Shown here: piece by piece, positions 32,845 to 42,364 of the stretch
How positions within the stretch are numbered: the stretch's first letter is position 1
Layout of the letters: the number at the start of each line of letters is the position of its first letter
NCBI GenBank assembly: GCA_963714145.1
Contig: OY970235.1
Span: 5,952,001-6,016,000, forward strand
Reading direction: 5' to 3'
Origin: JBBWZH01 sp035544115
Lineage (GTDB): Bacteria; Actinomycetota; Actinomycetes; Mycobacteriales; CADCTP01
DNA: 64,000 nt
Translations under genes and position numbers: made by a program
Notes under the pieces: generated by a model
What the model saw: only the letters and a program-made list of their open reading frames with translations
The model's database searches: none
Told to the model about the DNA's origin: nothing

Positions 32845-34098
32845 ATGCGGATCGTTGCTGGAATTCGGGAGTTGGTGGCGCGGGGGTCCGGCCGCCAGGT
32901 TGGCGCCGCGGTCGCTGCGGTCACCATGGCCGCGACCATCGCCGGGGGCACCGGCACCGCCCACGCCGCGGACGCGGCCGCCGCGACCGCCGCACCCGCC
33001 GCCGCACCCGCGGCCACCGCGGGAATCACGGTCGGCGTGCAGTTCCACGGCATGTGGACGATGTACACCGACGCGCAGCGGGCGCAGGTGCTGGACAAGT
33101 TCCAGGCCGCCGGGATGCGCTCGGTCCGGCTGGACGTCTCCTGGGCGATGCTGCAGCCGACCGGCCCGGGCTCGTACGACCCGTGGGGCGTCGGGTTCGT
33201 GGACAAGGTGATCACGATGGCGAACCAGCGCGGGATGAAGCCGCTGGTGACGCTCTGGCTGACCCCGCCGTGGGCGAACCACGGCCAGGGTGAGCGGGTG
33301 CTGCCGGACAACCCGGCCGACTACGCCCGGGTCGCCCAGTGGGCCGCCGCGAAGTGGAACGGCAAGCTGCAGGGCTGGGAGGTCTGGAACGAGCAGAACT
33401 CCCCGGACTTCCTCGAAGGCGCCGACCCGGTCGCCTACACCCGGCTGCTGAAGACCGCCTACCCCGCCTTCAAGGCCGGCTCGGCCACCACCCCGGTGGT
33501 GTTCGGCGGCCTGCAGTACAACGACACCGACTGGCTGCGCCGGGCCTACGACGCCGGCGCGAAGGGCAGCTTCGACGTCATGGCCACCCACCCCTACATG
33601 GGCATCGCGGACGCCGGGCCGGAGCTCGCCGACGACGGCACGATGTGGACGCTGACCCACGTGCAGGCGGTCCGGGACCTGATGGTGGCCCGCGGCGACG
33701 CCGGCAAGGCGATCTGGTTCACCGAGCTCGGCTGGTCCACCCACGCCAACACCGCCAACACGGCGAACTGGGACCGGGGCGTCACCGAGGCCACCCAGGC
33801 CGCCTACCTGACCCGGACGGTGGACCTGGTCCGCGCCAGCTACCCGTTCGTGACCCGGATGTACTGGTACAACGACCGCGACCTCACCGAGGGCGGCGAC
33901 CAGGTGCAGAACTACGGCCTGCTGCACCGCGACCTCACCGCCAAGCCGGCACTGATCGCGCTGGCCCGGGCCAACGGCGTGGCGACCACCGGCTCGGCCG
34001 GCGGCCCGACCACCGCCGGCATCGACGGGGACGCCGGCACCACCCCGCCGCCGCTGAAGTCCCGCCCGGCCCCGCCGCTGCCGGTCGGCAACCGGTAG
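32845..34098 (+). CDS. Secreted clan A glycoside hydrolase
   Basis: This 417-residue protein has a signal peptide ending near AHA-AD (about residue 41), an Ala-rich linker and a TIM-barrel glycosidase domain. The acid/base is Glu183 in GWEVWNEQNSPDF; the nucleophile is likely Glu294 in IWFTELGWSTH. This pattern fits GH39/GH5-like clan A enzymes acting on beta-linked sugars. A Gly/Thr/Pro tail follows. It may trim the exopolysaccharide during export. Its last 187 bases overlap the 3' end of the convergent ligase gene. Confidence 0.85.
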   Translation: MRIVAGIRELVARGSGRQVGAAVAAVTMAATIAGGTGTAHAADAAAATAAPAAAPAATAGITVGVQFHGMWTMYTDAQRAQVLDKFQAAGMRSVRLDVSWAMLQPTGPGSYDPWGVGFVDKVITMANQRGMKPLVTLWLTPPWANHGQGERVLPDNPADYARVAQWAAAKWNGKLQGWEVWNEQNSPDFLEGADPVAYTRLLKTAYPAFKAGSATTPVVFGGLQYNDTDWLRRAYDAGAKGSFDVMATHPYMGIADAGPELADDGTMWTLTHVQAVRDLMVARGDAGKAIWFTELGWSTHANTANTANWDRGVTEATQAAYLTRTVDLVRASYPFVTRMYWYNDRDLTEGGDQVQNYGLLHRDLTAKPALIALARANGVATTGSAGGPTTAGIDGDAGTTPPPLKSRPAPPLPVGNR

Positions 34099-35615
34099 GC
34101 CGCGGCCAGCAGCCCGACCAGCAGCCAGGTCAGCGTCTCGACGACCGGGTTGCGCAGGGTGAAGTCGACCAGCCCCTGACCCAGCACCGTGCACAGCCCC
34201 GCGGCGGCGCCGGCGAGCAGCTCCTGCTCGCCGGCGCCGCCGCCGGCGTGGTACCGGCGCCGGGTGGCCCGGACCGTGCCGGCCACCCCGACCGCGATCA
34301 CCAGCAGCAGCGCGGCCACGCCCAGCACGCCCTGCTCGCTGCCGACGGTCAGGAACAGGCTGTGCGCGTGGTCGGGCCGGGTCAGCCCCAGCTGGCCGGG
34401 GCCGGGCCGGGCCAGCACCGGGTAGCTGCCCGGACCGCCGCCGAGCACCGGCCGGGCCGCCCACTGCCGCCACGCCTCCCGCCAGATCGCCGGCCGGTCG
34501 TCGTACGGGTTGCGCTGGCCGCTGAGCAGCGAGCCGGCCCGGTCCCGGAACACGGCGAGCACCGGGCTGCCCGGCAGCGCGGCGCCGACCAGCGCGGTCC
34601 CGCCGGCGATGGCGGCCAGCCGGGTGACCACCCGGCGCCGGCGATCCGGACCGAGCAACGCGACCAGCACCAGCAGCCCGAGCGCCGCCCCGATCCAACC
34701 GCCGCGGGACAGGCTGGCCGCCAACGCCAGGTAGCCGAGCAGCGCCGCCGCGCCGGCCAGCAGCCGCAGCGGGTGCCGGCGGGGCAGCGAGAGCAGCGTG
34801 GCCAGCGCCAGCACCGCCACCACCGCCGCGAACGTGCCCAGCTCGTTCGGCTGCCCGAACATGCCGGTGGCGCGGTTCTGCACCAGGCTGCCGCCGTAGT
34901 GCTCCTCCGGCGGCCGGGCGGTCAGCAGCGCCGCCGCGCAGGCGGCCCCGCCGCCGGCGCAGGCCGACAGCAGCACCAGCCGCAGCGAACGCAGGTCCGG
35001 GCAACCGACCACGATCGCGCCGACCAGACCGAGCCCGAGCAGGTAGCCGAGGTCCAGCCGGAACGCCGCCGCCGGCACCGGCGAGGCGAACGTGGACACC
35101 AGCGCCGCCAGCACCATCACTCCGGCCGCCACCAGCAGGCCCGAGTCGGCCGGCCCGCGCCGGTGCACCCGGCCCGCTCCGTCCCGGCCCGCTCCGTCCC
35201 GGCCCGGTCGGTCCGGTCGGCCCGGTCGGTCCGGCTGGGGCCGGCTGGCCGATGGGTGCGGCTGGACGGGCCGGTCCGGCGGGACGGGCCCGTCCGGCGG
35301 GGGCCGGCCGGGGCCGGCCCGGCCGGCCGGGGTGGCCTGTCCGGCCGGGGTGGCCTGTCCGGCCGGGGTGGCCTGTCCGGCCGGGGTGGCCTGTCCGGCC
35401 GGGGCGGCCAGCGGCAGGCAGCAGAGCGCGAGCGCGGCGACGGTGACCACCCGGATCAGCTCGACCGGCAGGCCGGGCACCGGCAGCTGGCCGACCGGCA
35501 GCGCGAGCGGCACCAGGCAGACCGGCACCGCCGGCCAGCGCCTGGTCAGCAGCACGACCAGCGGCACCGCCGGCACCGCCACCATCCCCAGCGCGACCAC
35601 GACCGCCCCGGTCAC
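33912..35615 (-). CDS. O-antigen ligase/polymerase-like membrane protein (first copy)
   Basis: This 567-residue multi-pass protein has a Wzy/WaaL-like large loop (GQRNPYDDRPAIWREAWRQWAARPVLGGGPGSYP, then PDHAHSLFLTVGSEQGVLG). The RxxxW..A..P..G.G and HNxFL-like motifs are typical of the Wzy_C family. Residues 70-155 are an inserted Pro/Gly/Arg-rich segment with tandem AGQATP hexapeptides, which splits the membrane region and is likely a cytosolic or outer loop. The start is coupled to the GT4-GT2 gene by GTGA. The C-terminal 60 residues are hydrophilic and run antisense to the glycosidase gene. Confidence 0.85.
   Translation of the reverse strand: MTGAVVVALGMVAVPAVPLVVLLTRRWPAVPVCLVPLALPVGQLPVPGLPVELIRVVTVAALALCCLPLAAPAGQATPAGQATPAGQATPAGQATPAGRAGPGRPPPDGPVPPDRPVQPHPSASRPQPDRPGRPDRPGRDGAGRDGAGRVHRRGPADSGLLVAAGVMVLAALVSTFASPVPAAAFRLDLGYLLGLGLVGAIVVGCPDLRSLRLVLLSACAGGGAACAAALLTARPPEEHYGGSLVQNRATGMFGQPNELGTFAAVVAVLALATLLSLPRRHPLRLLAGAAALLGYLALAASLSRGGWIGAALGLLVLVALLGPDRRRRVVTRLAAIAGGTALVGAALPGSPVLAVFRDRAGSLLSGQRNPYDDRPAIWREAWRQWAARPVLGGGPGSYPVLARPGPGQLGLTRPDHAHSLFLTVGSEQGVLGVAALLLVIAVGVAGTVRATRRRYHAGGGAGEQELLAGAAAGLCTVLGQGLVDFTLRNPVVETLTWLLVGLLAAAYRLPTGSGGAGRDFSGGGVVPASPSMPAVVGPPAEPVVATPLARASAISAGLAVRSRCSRP
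35325..35409. repeat. 18-bp tandem repeat, four perfect copies plus a partial
   Basis: GGCCGGGGTGGCCTGTCC repeats four times exactly (35325-35396) and part of a fifth copy follows. On the coding strand it gives AGQATP hexapeptides in the ligase-like protein. Perfect identity points to recent expansion by slippage. Confidence 0.85.
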
Positions 35616-38056
35616 CCGCGACGCCGCCCGCGCCGGCGCCGCCCGGCCGGCCGGATCGCCGAACCGGCCGCCAGGCCGTGCACCGCCCCGGCCATCTTGG
35701 CCAGATCCCGCAGCGCCGCCGCCGGTGGCACCGCCGCCACTGCCGCGGTCCGGCCGAGCCGCCCGGGTTGGGGCCGCCCGGGATCGGGCCGCCCGGGTTC
35801 GGGCTGGCCGGGATCGGGCCGCCCGGGATCGGGCCGACCGAGCGGGGGTCGGCGCAGGACGCGGGCGATCGGGAGGGAGAGGTAGCCGGCGACGGCGGCC
35901 AGGACGGTGGCCCGGGTACCCGGCCGGCCGCGGGCCAGCAGCCAGAGCGCGGCGCCGTAGCCCGCCAGCCGGGCCAGGTCGCGGCCGAGCAGCCGGGGGT
36001 CGCGGGACCGGCCGCTGCCCTGGCCGTACCGGAAGTACATCCGGGCGGTGCCGGCGACGGTGGGCCGCTGGGTCCAGCCGACCTCGGCGTCGGCGACCAG
36101 CGTGGCCGGCGGGCCGGCGGCCGCGGCGGCCCGGCCGAACAGCACGTCCTCGCCGGTCGCGAGGTGCTCCGGGAAGCCGCCGGCCGCGGTCCAGACCGGC
36201 ACCGGGAACGCCATCGAGCGACCGGTCGGCATGGTCGGGTCGAAGGTCCGGCCGAACAGCCGCCCGTACGCCCGGACCAGCGGGGTCGGCCGGCGCAGTT
36301 CAGCCGGGTCGGGGTAGCCGACGGCGGCCAGCGCGGCCCGCACCGGCCCGGTGCCACCGACCCGGTAGACCCCGGTGAGCAGTCCCGGCGGCGCCCCGTC
36401 GGCGGCCGCGGCGCGGAACGCGGCCAGCCAGCCGGGTGCCGGCTCGCAGCCGGCGTCGGTGCAGGCGACCACCTCGTTCACCGCCTCCCGGACCCCGGCG
36501 TTGCGGCCGGCGCTGATCCCGGTGCCGGGGCGGAGCAGCAGCCGCACCCGGCCGTCTCGGCGCGACCAGGCCCGCACCCGGCCGGCGGTGCCGTCCCGGG
36601 AGCCGCCGTCGACCACCACGATCTCGTCCCGGGAGTGCGCCAGCTGGGCGACCAGCGCGCCGAGCAGCGCGTCGATGGCGGCCACCTCGTCCAGCACGGT
36701 GACCACGACGCTGATCGGTGGGCCGGGCAGCGGCCGGCCCGCGCCCAGCCCGGCGCCCGGCCGGCCGGCCACCCGGGCCAGCTCACGGACCAGCAGGGTG
36801 GCACAGCCGCGCGCGGTCGGATGCTCGGCGGTGAGCTGCCGGCCGGCGGCGCCCATCCGGGACCGCACCGCCGGGTCGGCCAGCTGGCCCAGCGCGGCAG
36901 CCACCGCGGCCGGCGCACCCGGGGCGACGACGACGCCGGCCCGGCCGGCCAGCCGGGCCGCGATCGGGCCGGACCGGGTGGCGATCACCGGCACGCCGGC
37001 CACCATCGCCTCCAGGGCGACCGTGCCGAACCCCTCCCGGCCCGGTCCGACGCCGGTCGGCTTGGTCAGCACGGCGACCGCGTCCACGCCGGTGAGCAGC
37101 CCGGCCACGGCCGGCACCGGGCCGGTGAACAGCACCCGGTCGGCCACCCCGGCGGCGGCCGCGACCGCGCGCAACCGGTCCGGTTCGGCCGGCTCGGCCG
37201 GGTCGGCGCCGCCGATCACCAGCAGCCGCCAGCCCTCGCCGCCGGGGCGGGCCAGCGCGAGCAGCGCGTCCTCGATCCCCTTGCACCGGACCAGCCGGCC
37301 GACCACGGCCAGCACCGGGCCCGGGTCCGCCGGCTGCAGGCCGTGGGTGCCGAGCATCAGCCGGGCCATGTCCCGGGGCAGCGGCCGGGGCGGCCGGGGC
37401 GGCGGCACCACCACCGTGTCGGCCCGGCCGGACGCGGCGGCCAGCGACGGCGACGTCGCGACCAGCCCGTCCACCAGCCGGGCCAGCAGCCCGCCGAGCG
37501 GGCCGTCGTAGGAGTGGTCGTGCTTCACCCAGACGCTGCGGACCGCGGCCAGCCGGGCCGCCGGCGTCGCCACCACCGCGGCCTTCACCCCGTTGGCCAG
37601 CACCAGGTCCGGCGGGTGCCGATCGGCGCGCAACAGCCGGGACAGCCGGACGGCGGACCGGGTCAGCTCGACCGGGCGCCGTCCGGTCGCCAACACCCGG
37701 ACCGGCACGCCGAGGCGGCCCAGCGCGCCGACCAGTGGCCCGTCCGCCAGCAGCACCACGTCGGCGTCCACCCGGTCGGTGCCGGCCAGCAGTGCCAGCA
37801 GCCAGAGCTCGGCGCCGCCGAGCACCCCGGCCGAACCCACCACGGTCACCCGCAGCCGCCGGGACACCGACTCCCCGCCGCCGCTCCCGGCCGCCGGCTC
37901 GGCCGCCAGCCCGGCCACCGGGCCACCAGCCGAGCCAGCCACCGGGCCACCAGCCGGGCCAGCCACCGGGCCAGCAGCTGGGCCGGCCGCCGGGCCTCCA
38001 GCCGGGCCGGCCGGGAACGGGGTCACCTGGTCGGCCGGGGCCGGCTCGTCGGTCAT
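35612..38056 (-). CDS. GT4-GT2 glycosyltransferase fusion
   Basis: This 814-residue protein joins two glycosyltransferases. After a 65-residue Gly/Pro/Ala repeat leader, residues 67-430 form a GT-B family 4 enzyme (TVVGSAGVLGGAELWLLAL; VVGRLVRCKGIEDAL; the donor-site EGFGTVALEAMVAGVPVIAT). Residues 447-720 form a GT-A family 2 enzyme (ISVVVTVLDEVAAID; VVDGGSRDGT; CTDAGCEP as the DxD region; HLATGEDVLFGRA). C-terminal hydrophobic segments and five-residue GRPDP repeats follow. The protein could add two successive sugars. It is coupled to the flippase gene upstream (ATGA) and the ligase gene downstream (GTGA). Confidence 0.88.
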   Translation of the reverse strand: MTDEPAPADQVTPFPAGPAGGPAAGPAAGPVAGPAGGPVAGSAGGPVAGLAAEPAAGSGGGESVSRRLRVTVVGSAGVLGGAELWLLALLAGTDRVDADVVLLADGPLVGALGRLGVPVRVLATGRRPVELTRSAVRLSRLLRADRHPPDLVLANGVKAAVVATPAARLAAVRSVWVKHDHSYDGPLGGLLARLVDGLVATSPSLAAASGRADTVVVPPPRPPRPLPRDMARLMLGTHGLQPADPGPVLAVVGRLVRCKGIEDALLALARPGGEGWRLLVIGGADPAEPAEPDRLRAVAAAAGVADRVLFTGPVPAVAGLLTGVDAVAVLTKPTGVGPGREGFGTVALEAMVAGVPVIATRSGPIAARLAGRAGVVVAPGAPAAVAAALGQLADPAVRSRMGAAGRQLTAEHPTARGCATLLVRELARVAGRPGAGLGAGRPLPGPPISVVVTVLDEVAAIDALLGALVAQLAHSRDEIVVVDGGSRDGTAGRVRAWSRRDGRVRLLLRPGTGISAGRNAGVREAVNEVVACTDAGCEPAPGWLAAFRAAAADGAPPGLLTGVYRVGGTGPVRAALAAVGYPDPAELRRPTPLVRAYGRLFGRTFDPTMPTGRSMAFPVPVWTAAGGFPEHLATGEDVLFGRAAAAAGPPATLVADAEVGWTQRPTVAGTARMYFRYGQGSGRSRDPRLLGRDLARLAGYGAALWLLARGRPGTRATVLAAVAGYLSLPIARVLRRPPLGRPDPGRPDPGQPEPGRPDPGRPQPGRLGRTAAVAAVPPAAALRDLAKMAGAVHGLAAGSAIRPAGRRRRGRRRG

Positions 38057-39684
38057 GCCGGCGTCTCCACCGCTGGTCCCGCCGCCGGTCCCACTGCCGG
38101 TCCGGCCGTCGGTCCGGCGGCGACGGGCAGGGTGGCCGCGCTGCGGTGCGGCAGCAGGCCGCGCATCACGCCGACCTGCTCGGCGTCCACCCAGCTGGCC
38201 AGCACGTACCAGGTGACCAGGTAGAGCGGCAGGCCGAGGGCCAGCGCCGGCGCGAACGGCAGCGGCAGCAGCAGCGTCCCGGCCAGCACGGTGGCCCCGG
38301 CCAGCGCCGGCAGCAGCGGCCGGGCCAGCTTCGGCGGCCCCACCCGGGCCCGGGCCGGCGGGTAGAGCAGGGCCAGCTCGACCGCGTACGAGATCGAGGT
38401 GGCCGCGGCCGAACCGGACGGGCCGAACCGCGGGATCAGCGCCAGGTTCAGCCCCAGGTTGACCGCCAGCGCGCCGGTGCTGCCGATCAGCAGCACCGGG
38501 TTCGGGCCGTCCGACTGCAGCACGTAGGCGGCGAGCCAGGCACCGCCGAAGACCAGCGGCGCCGGCGCCAGCCAGACCAGCGCGGTGCCGCTGTCCCGGG
38601 CGAAGGACGCGCCGTAGAGCAGCCGCAGGATGTCACCGCCGCGGCACCAGAGCAGCGCCGCGTACGGCAGGAACACCGCGGCCAGCACGACCAGACCGCG
38701 GTCCGCGCCGCGGCGCACCAGGGCCCGGTCGGTCGCCGAGACCATGACCGGGAACACCGCCCGGGCCACCGTCCAGCAGACGAAGATCACCGTCTCCAGC
38801 AGCCGGTACGCGGCCGCGTACTGGCCGGCGGCGGCCGCCCCGGCCAGCGCCGCGAGCAGCAGCGCGTCGGCCCGGAACAACGCCATCGAGGCGACCGAGT
38901 GCGCGCCGGCCGACCAGGACTCGCGCAGCAGCCGGCCCAGGCCGCGCCAGTTCACCCGCCGCCAGTTGGGCCGGACGCCGAGCCGGGCCGACCCGACGGC
39001 CACCGCGACCGTGCCGAGCAGGGTGCCGACCAGGAACGCGACGGCCAGGTCCAGCAGGTCCCGGGCGATGGCCAGCGCGAGCAGCGCCAGCACCGCGGTC
39101 ACGGCCCGCTGCACCACCTGCGCCCGGGCCACGATGCCCTGCTGCTCGCGGGCGACCGCCACCGACCGGTACGCGTCGGCCAGCGTCTCGGCCAGGCAGG
39201 CGGCCACCACGCAGGCCACCGAGGCGACCTCGGCCGCCGGCGCCCCGGTCGCCGCGACCCCGACGGTGACCGCGGCCAGCACCACCGCCGCGACCACGGC
39301 GCGCAGCGCCAGCAGTTCGGCCAGCAGGGTGGGCAGCTCGGCCGGCCGGACCGCGCCGCGCTGGATCAGGATCGTGTCGAAGCCCCAGGACGGCACCACC
39401 GCGACCACCACGCCGGCGGCCAGCGCGACCGAGAACACGCCGAAGTCGGCCAGCGGCAGCACCCGGGCGGCGCCGACCACGATCACCAGCGTGCCCAGCT
39501 TGCCGAGCACCTCGGCGGCGGCGAGCTGCACGATCGCCCGGGCGGTCCGCAGCGTCCGCGGCCCGGGCTGCCCCGGCCGGCTCACCCCGCCGGCCACCCG
39601 GGCAGGCGCCGTCCCGCCAGGCACCCCGCCAGGAATCCCACCGGGCACCCCGCCAGGTGCCGTCTCGCCGGGCGGATCAGCCAC
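38053..39684 (-). CDS. Oligosaccharide flippase (Wzx/MATE-like)
   Basis: This 543-residue protein has about 12-14 membrane helices of the polysaccharide-transporter (PST/MOP) superfamily. Typical segments are AAAEVLGKLGTLVIVVGAARVLP, RLLRESWSAGAHSVASMALFRADALLL and GPSGSAAATSISYAVELALLY. It begins at GTG and overlaps the preceding glycosylphosphotransferase gene by eight bases. It is expected to move lipid-linked repeat units across the membrane for the adjacent polymerase-like protein. Confidence 0.87.
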   Translation of the reverse strand: MADPPGETAPGGVPGGIPGGVPGGTAPARVAGGVSRPGQPGPRTLRTARAIVQLAAAEVLGKLGTLVIVVGAARVLPLADFGVFSVALAAGVVVAVVPSWGFDTILIQRGAVRPAELPTLLAELLALRAVVAAVVLAAVTVGVAATGAPAAEVASVACVVAACLAETLADAYRSVAVAREQQGIVARAQVVQRAVTAVLALLALAIARDLLDLAVAFLVGTLLGTVAVAVGSARLGVRPNWRRVNWRGLGRLLRESWSAGAHSVASMALFRADALLLAALAGAAAAGQYAAAYRLLETVIFVCWTVARAVFPVMVSATDRALVRRGADRGLVVLAAVFLPYAALLWCRGGDILRLLYGASFARDSGTALVWLAPAPLVFGGAWLAAYVLQSDGPNPVLLIGSTGALAVNLGLNLALIPRFGPSGSAAATSISYAVELALLYPPARARVGPPKLARPLLPALAGATVLAGTLLLPLPFAPALALGLPLYLVTWYVLASWVDAEQVGVMRGLLPHRSAATLPVAAGPTAGPAVGPAAGPAVETPA

Positions 39685-41143
39685 CGGCGCGGGTCAGGAT
39701 GGCGCCTAAGGTGCGGACCATGATCTTGATGTCGAACCAGAGCGACCAGTCCTCGATGTAGTTGTTGTCGTACCGGATCCGGTCGTCGATCGACGTGTCG
39801 CCGCGCAGCCCGTTCACCGCGGCCCAGCCGGTCAGCCCGGCCGGTACCCGGTGCCGGTCGGTGTAGCGCGGGTACTGCCGGCCGAACTGCTCCACGAAGT
39901 ACGGCCGCTCCGGGCGCGGGCCGACCAGCGACATCTCCCCGCGCAGCACGTTGACCAGCTGCGGCAGCTCGTCCAGCGAGGTGGCCCGCAGCAGCTTGCC
40001 GACCGGGCCGACCCGGCGGTCGCCGGTCACCGACCAGCGGCTCTGCGACTCCTGGGCCGACGCCGGCCGCATCGAACGCAGCTTGAGGATCTGGAACCGG
40101 CGGCCGTCCAGGCTGACCCGCTCCTGCCGGAACAGCACGCCCCGGCCGCCCTCCAGCCGGACCGCGACCGAGCACAGGGCCAGCACCGGCAGGGCCAGCA
40201 GCAGGCCGGTGCCGGCGACCGCGACATCCATCAGCCGCTTCAGCCGCCAGGTGGGCCGGCGCGGCGCGGCCGGCCGCATCCGGACCAGCGGGATGCCCCG
40301 GACGTGGTCGCCGTCCCGGGTGCGCTGGTGCAGCTCGTACAGCCGGGGCACCACCAGGATCTCGCACTTGAGCCGGGCGCAGGTGCGCAGCACCTCGACC
40401 AGCGCGGACGGCTTCACCGCCCCGAACGCGACCACCACGTGCCGCACCTCCAGCGCGGCCAGCAGCCAGGCCAGGTCGCGGTGGTCGCCGAGCAACGGCG
40501 CCGGCAGGTCCCGGCGCCGGCCACCCTGGGCGCAGTCCAGGTAGCCGACCGGCAGCAGCCCGTACTCCGGCTGGTTCAGCAGGATCTGGCCGAGCCGGCA
40601 GCCGACCTGGGCGCCGCCGACGATCAGGGTGGGCGCGCCCAGCCGGCGCTTGCGGGACCGGCGGGCCAGCGGGTACCCGATCGCCCGGCTGACCACCACC
40701 GCGGCGATCCCGGCCAGGATCGTCCGCAGCACGTAGCCGACCGGGACGTCCGCGCGTGGGCCGGAGAACGTCAGCCCGGTGCCGACCCCGACCGCCATCC
40801 CGGCCAGCAGCCGCGGCAGGTCGTCCAGCACAGAAAGCGTCAGCCGGGGTCGGTAAAGGCCGAAAACCCCGTAGCTGGCGGCCAGCGTGATCGGTGCCGC
40901 CAGGTACATCCCTATGTCGGCGCCGGTCCGGGCGGCGACGACCAACATCATGATCATGTCCGCGGCCGGCAACAACCGTTCCGCGCACTGTTGTCGCTCG
41001 GCCCGCCGCACCGGCTGCCAGCCCGCGTACGCCTGGCCCGGAATCCGCGCGCCGAGCCCGTCGTCGGCGCCGGTCACCGGGCGGCCCCGGGGCCGGTCCG
41101 TTCGGTCGAGCGCAATGACCGTGCCGTCTATCCCGTTCGTCAT
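39677..41143 (-). CDS. Polyprenyl glycosylphosphotransferase (first copy)
   Basis: This 488-residue initiating enzyme of the WbaP/WcaJ type moves a sugar-1-phosphate to undecaprenyl phosphate. N-terminal membrane helices and a CoA-binding-like middle domain (APTLIVGGAQVGCRLGQ) precede the Bac_transf domain (RLKRLMDVAVAGTGLLLALP, FRQERVSLDGRRFQILKLRS, TSLDELPQLVNVLRGEMSLVGPRP, VPAGLTGWAAVNGLRG). The ATG at 41143 is preceded by CGGAG. A second enzyme of this class lies 1.3 kb away, so the locus may start two different chains. Confidence 0.92.
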   Translation of the reverse strand: MTNGIDGTVIALDRTDRPRGRPVTGADDGLGARIPGQAYAGWQPVRRAERQQCAERLLPAADMIMMLVVAARTGADIGMYLAAPITLAASYGVFGLYRPRLTLSVLDDLPRLLAGMAVGVGTGLTFSGPRADVPVGYVLRTILAGIAAVVVSRAIGYPLARRSRKRRLGAPTLIVGGAQVGCRLGQILLNQPEYGLLPVGYLDCAQGGRRRDLPAPLLGDHRDLAWLLAALEVRHVVVAFGAVKPSALVEVLRTCARLKCEILVVPRLYELHQRTRDGDHVRGIPLVRMRPAAPRRPTWRLKRLMDVAVAGTGLLLALPVLALCSVAVRLEGGRGVLFRQERVSLDGRRFQILKLRSMRPASAQESQSRWSVTGDRRVGPVGKLLRATSLDELPQLVNVLRGEMSLVGPRPERPYFVEQFGRQYPRYTDRHRVPAGLTGWAAVNGLRGDTSIDDRIRYDNNYIEDWSLWFDIKIMVRTLGAILTRAGG

Positions 41144-41266
41144 ACCGCGTCTCCGAAGGTGCCTGGGTGTCCCGAAGCCGGTCCCGCCTGATCGTGTCGA
41201 CGCGGGAACCAGCGCAGCCTGTCGATCTCTCACCCCCAAGGTCCCGCCTGGCCAGCGCTGGCAGGC

Positions 41267-42364
41267 TCAGCCGCCGCCAACCACCTCCGCGTACAGCTCC
41301 CGCACGCGGGTCGTGGTTCGGCGCACGTCATAGGTGGTGCGGGCCCGCTCCCCGGCCGCCGCGGCCTCGGTGGCGGCCAGGTCGGGCCGGGCCAGCCGGG
41401 CCGCGAGCGCCGCGCCGAGCGCGGCCGCGTCGCCGACCGGCAGCACCAGGGCCCCGTCCCCAAGTGCCTCGGCGACCCCGCCCACGTCGGTGCCGAGCAG
41501 GCAGCGGGCACTGGCCATCGCCTCCAGCTGCACCATCGACATGCCCTCCCAGCGGGACGGCAGCACGACCACGTCGGCCGCCGCGTACCAGGGCCGCGGG
41601 TCGTCGGTGGCCCCGGCGAACAGCACCCCGGGCGGCGCGGTGGCCTGCAGCGCCGCGCGGGCCGGGCCGTCGCCGACCAGCACCAGGCGCGCGGCCGGCG
41701 CCGCGGCCAGGGCCTGCGGCCAGGCGCTGAACAGCACGTCCTGGCCCTTCTGCCGGCACAGCCGGCCGACGCAGACGACCACCGGCCCGCCGGTCAGGCC
41801 CAGCCGGGCCCGGGCCGCGGCGCGGGTGGCGTCGTCCTGCGCGGTGAACGCCTCCAGATCGACCCCGTTCGGGACGACCACACTCCGGCCGCGGATGCCC
41901 AGCCGGTGCCCGTCGGTCAGCTCGCGCTCGCTGACGTGCAGCACCCGGTGCGCCCACCGGATCGCGTACCGCTCCCAGGCGAGCACGGCCGGGCGCACCG
42001 CGCCGGTGGCGGCCAGGAACGACCAGCCGTTCGGCTGGAAGATCGTCGGGACCCGGCCGCGCAGCGCCAGCCGGCCGGCCAGCCCGGCCTTGCTGGAATG
42101 CAGGTGCACCAGGTCCGGACGGGCCTGCCGGACGAGTCCGGCCAGCCGCAGCACCTCCGCGGGCACCGCCGGGCCGGGCTGCCGGGTGGCCGGCCAGGGC
42201 AGCAGCCGGGCGCCGAGCCGGCGGGCGTCCGCGGCCAGCGGGCCGTCCGGCGGGCAGGCGGTCAGGACGTCCCAGCCGGCCCGCAGCTGGTCGGCCAACA
42301 GGTAGCCCACCACCCGGGCTACGCCAGCCTCGGTCGGCTGGGACACGTGCAGAACTCTCATCAT
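41267..42364 (-). CDS. GT4 glycosyltransferase
   Basis: This 365-residue GT-B enzyme starts with MRVLHVSQPTEAGVARVVGYL and has the C-terminal nucleotide-sugar domain VVVCVGRLCRQKGQDVLFSAW and the site VVVLPSRWEGMSMVQLEAMASARC. It lies between the two glycosylphosphotransferase genes on the same strand, separated by 123 and 100 bases, which hold no clear gene. Donor and acceptor cannot be read from the sequence. Confidence 0.9.
   Translation of the reverse strand: MMRVLHVSQPTEAGVARVVGYLLADQLRAGWDVLTACPPDGPLAADARRLGARLLPWPATRQPGPAVPAEVLRLAGLVRQARPDLVHLHSSKAGLAGRLALRGRVPTIFQPNGWSFLAATGAVRPAVLAWERYAIRWAHRVLHVSERELTDGHRLGIRGRSVVVPNGVDLEAFTAQDDATRAAARARLGLTGGPVVVCVGRLCRQKGQDVLFSAWPQALAAAPAARLVLVGDGPARAALQATAPPGVLFAGATDDPRPWYAAADVVVLPSRWEGMSMVQLEAMASARCLLGTDVGGVAEALGDGALVLPVGDAAALGAALAARLARPDLAATEAAAAGERARTTYDVRRTTTRVRELYAEVVGGG

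Noticed and set aside
32668..36357. A very long open frame of about 1,229 codons on the minus strand
   Set aside because: It is Arg/Pro/Gly-rich noise, runs antisense to the glycosidase gene and out of frame with the ligase-like and GT4-GT2 genes, which have clear domains.
35678..38224. An 848-codon plus-strand frame
   Set aside because: It is antisense to the GT4-GT2 fusion gene and shows only Gly/Arg/Pro/Gln-rich low-complexity sequence.
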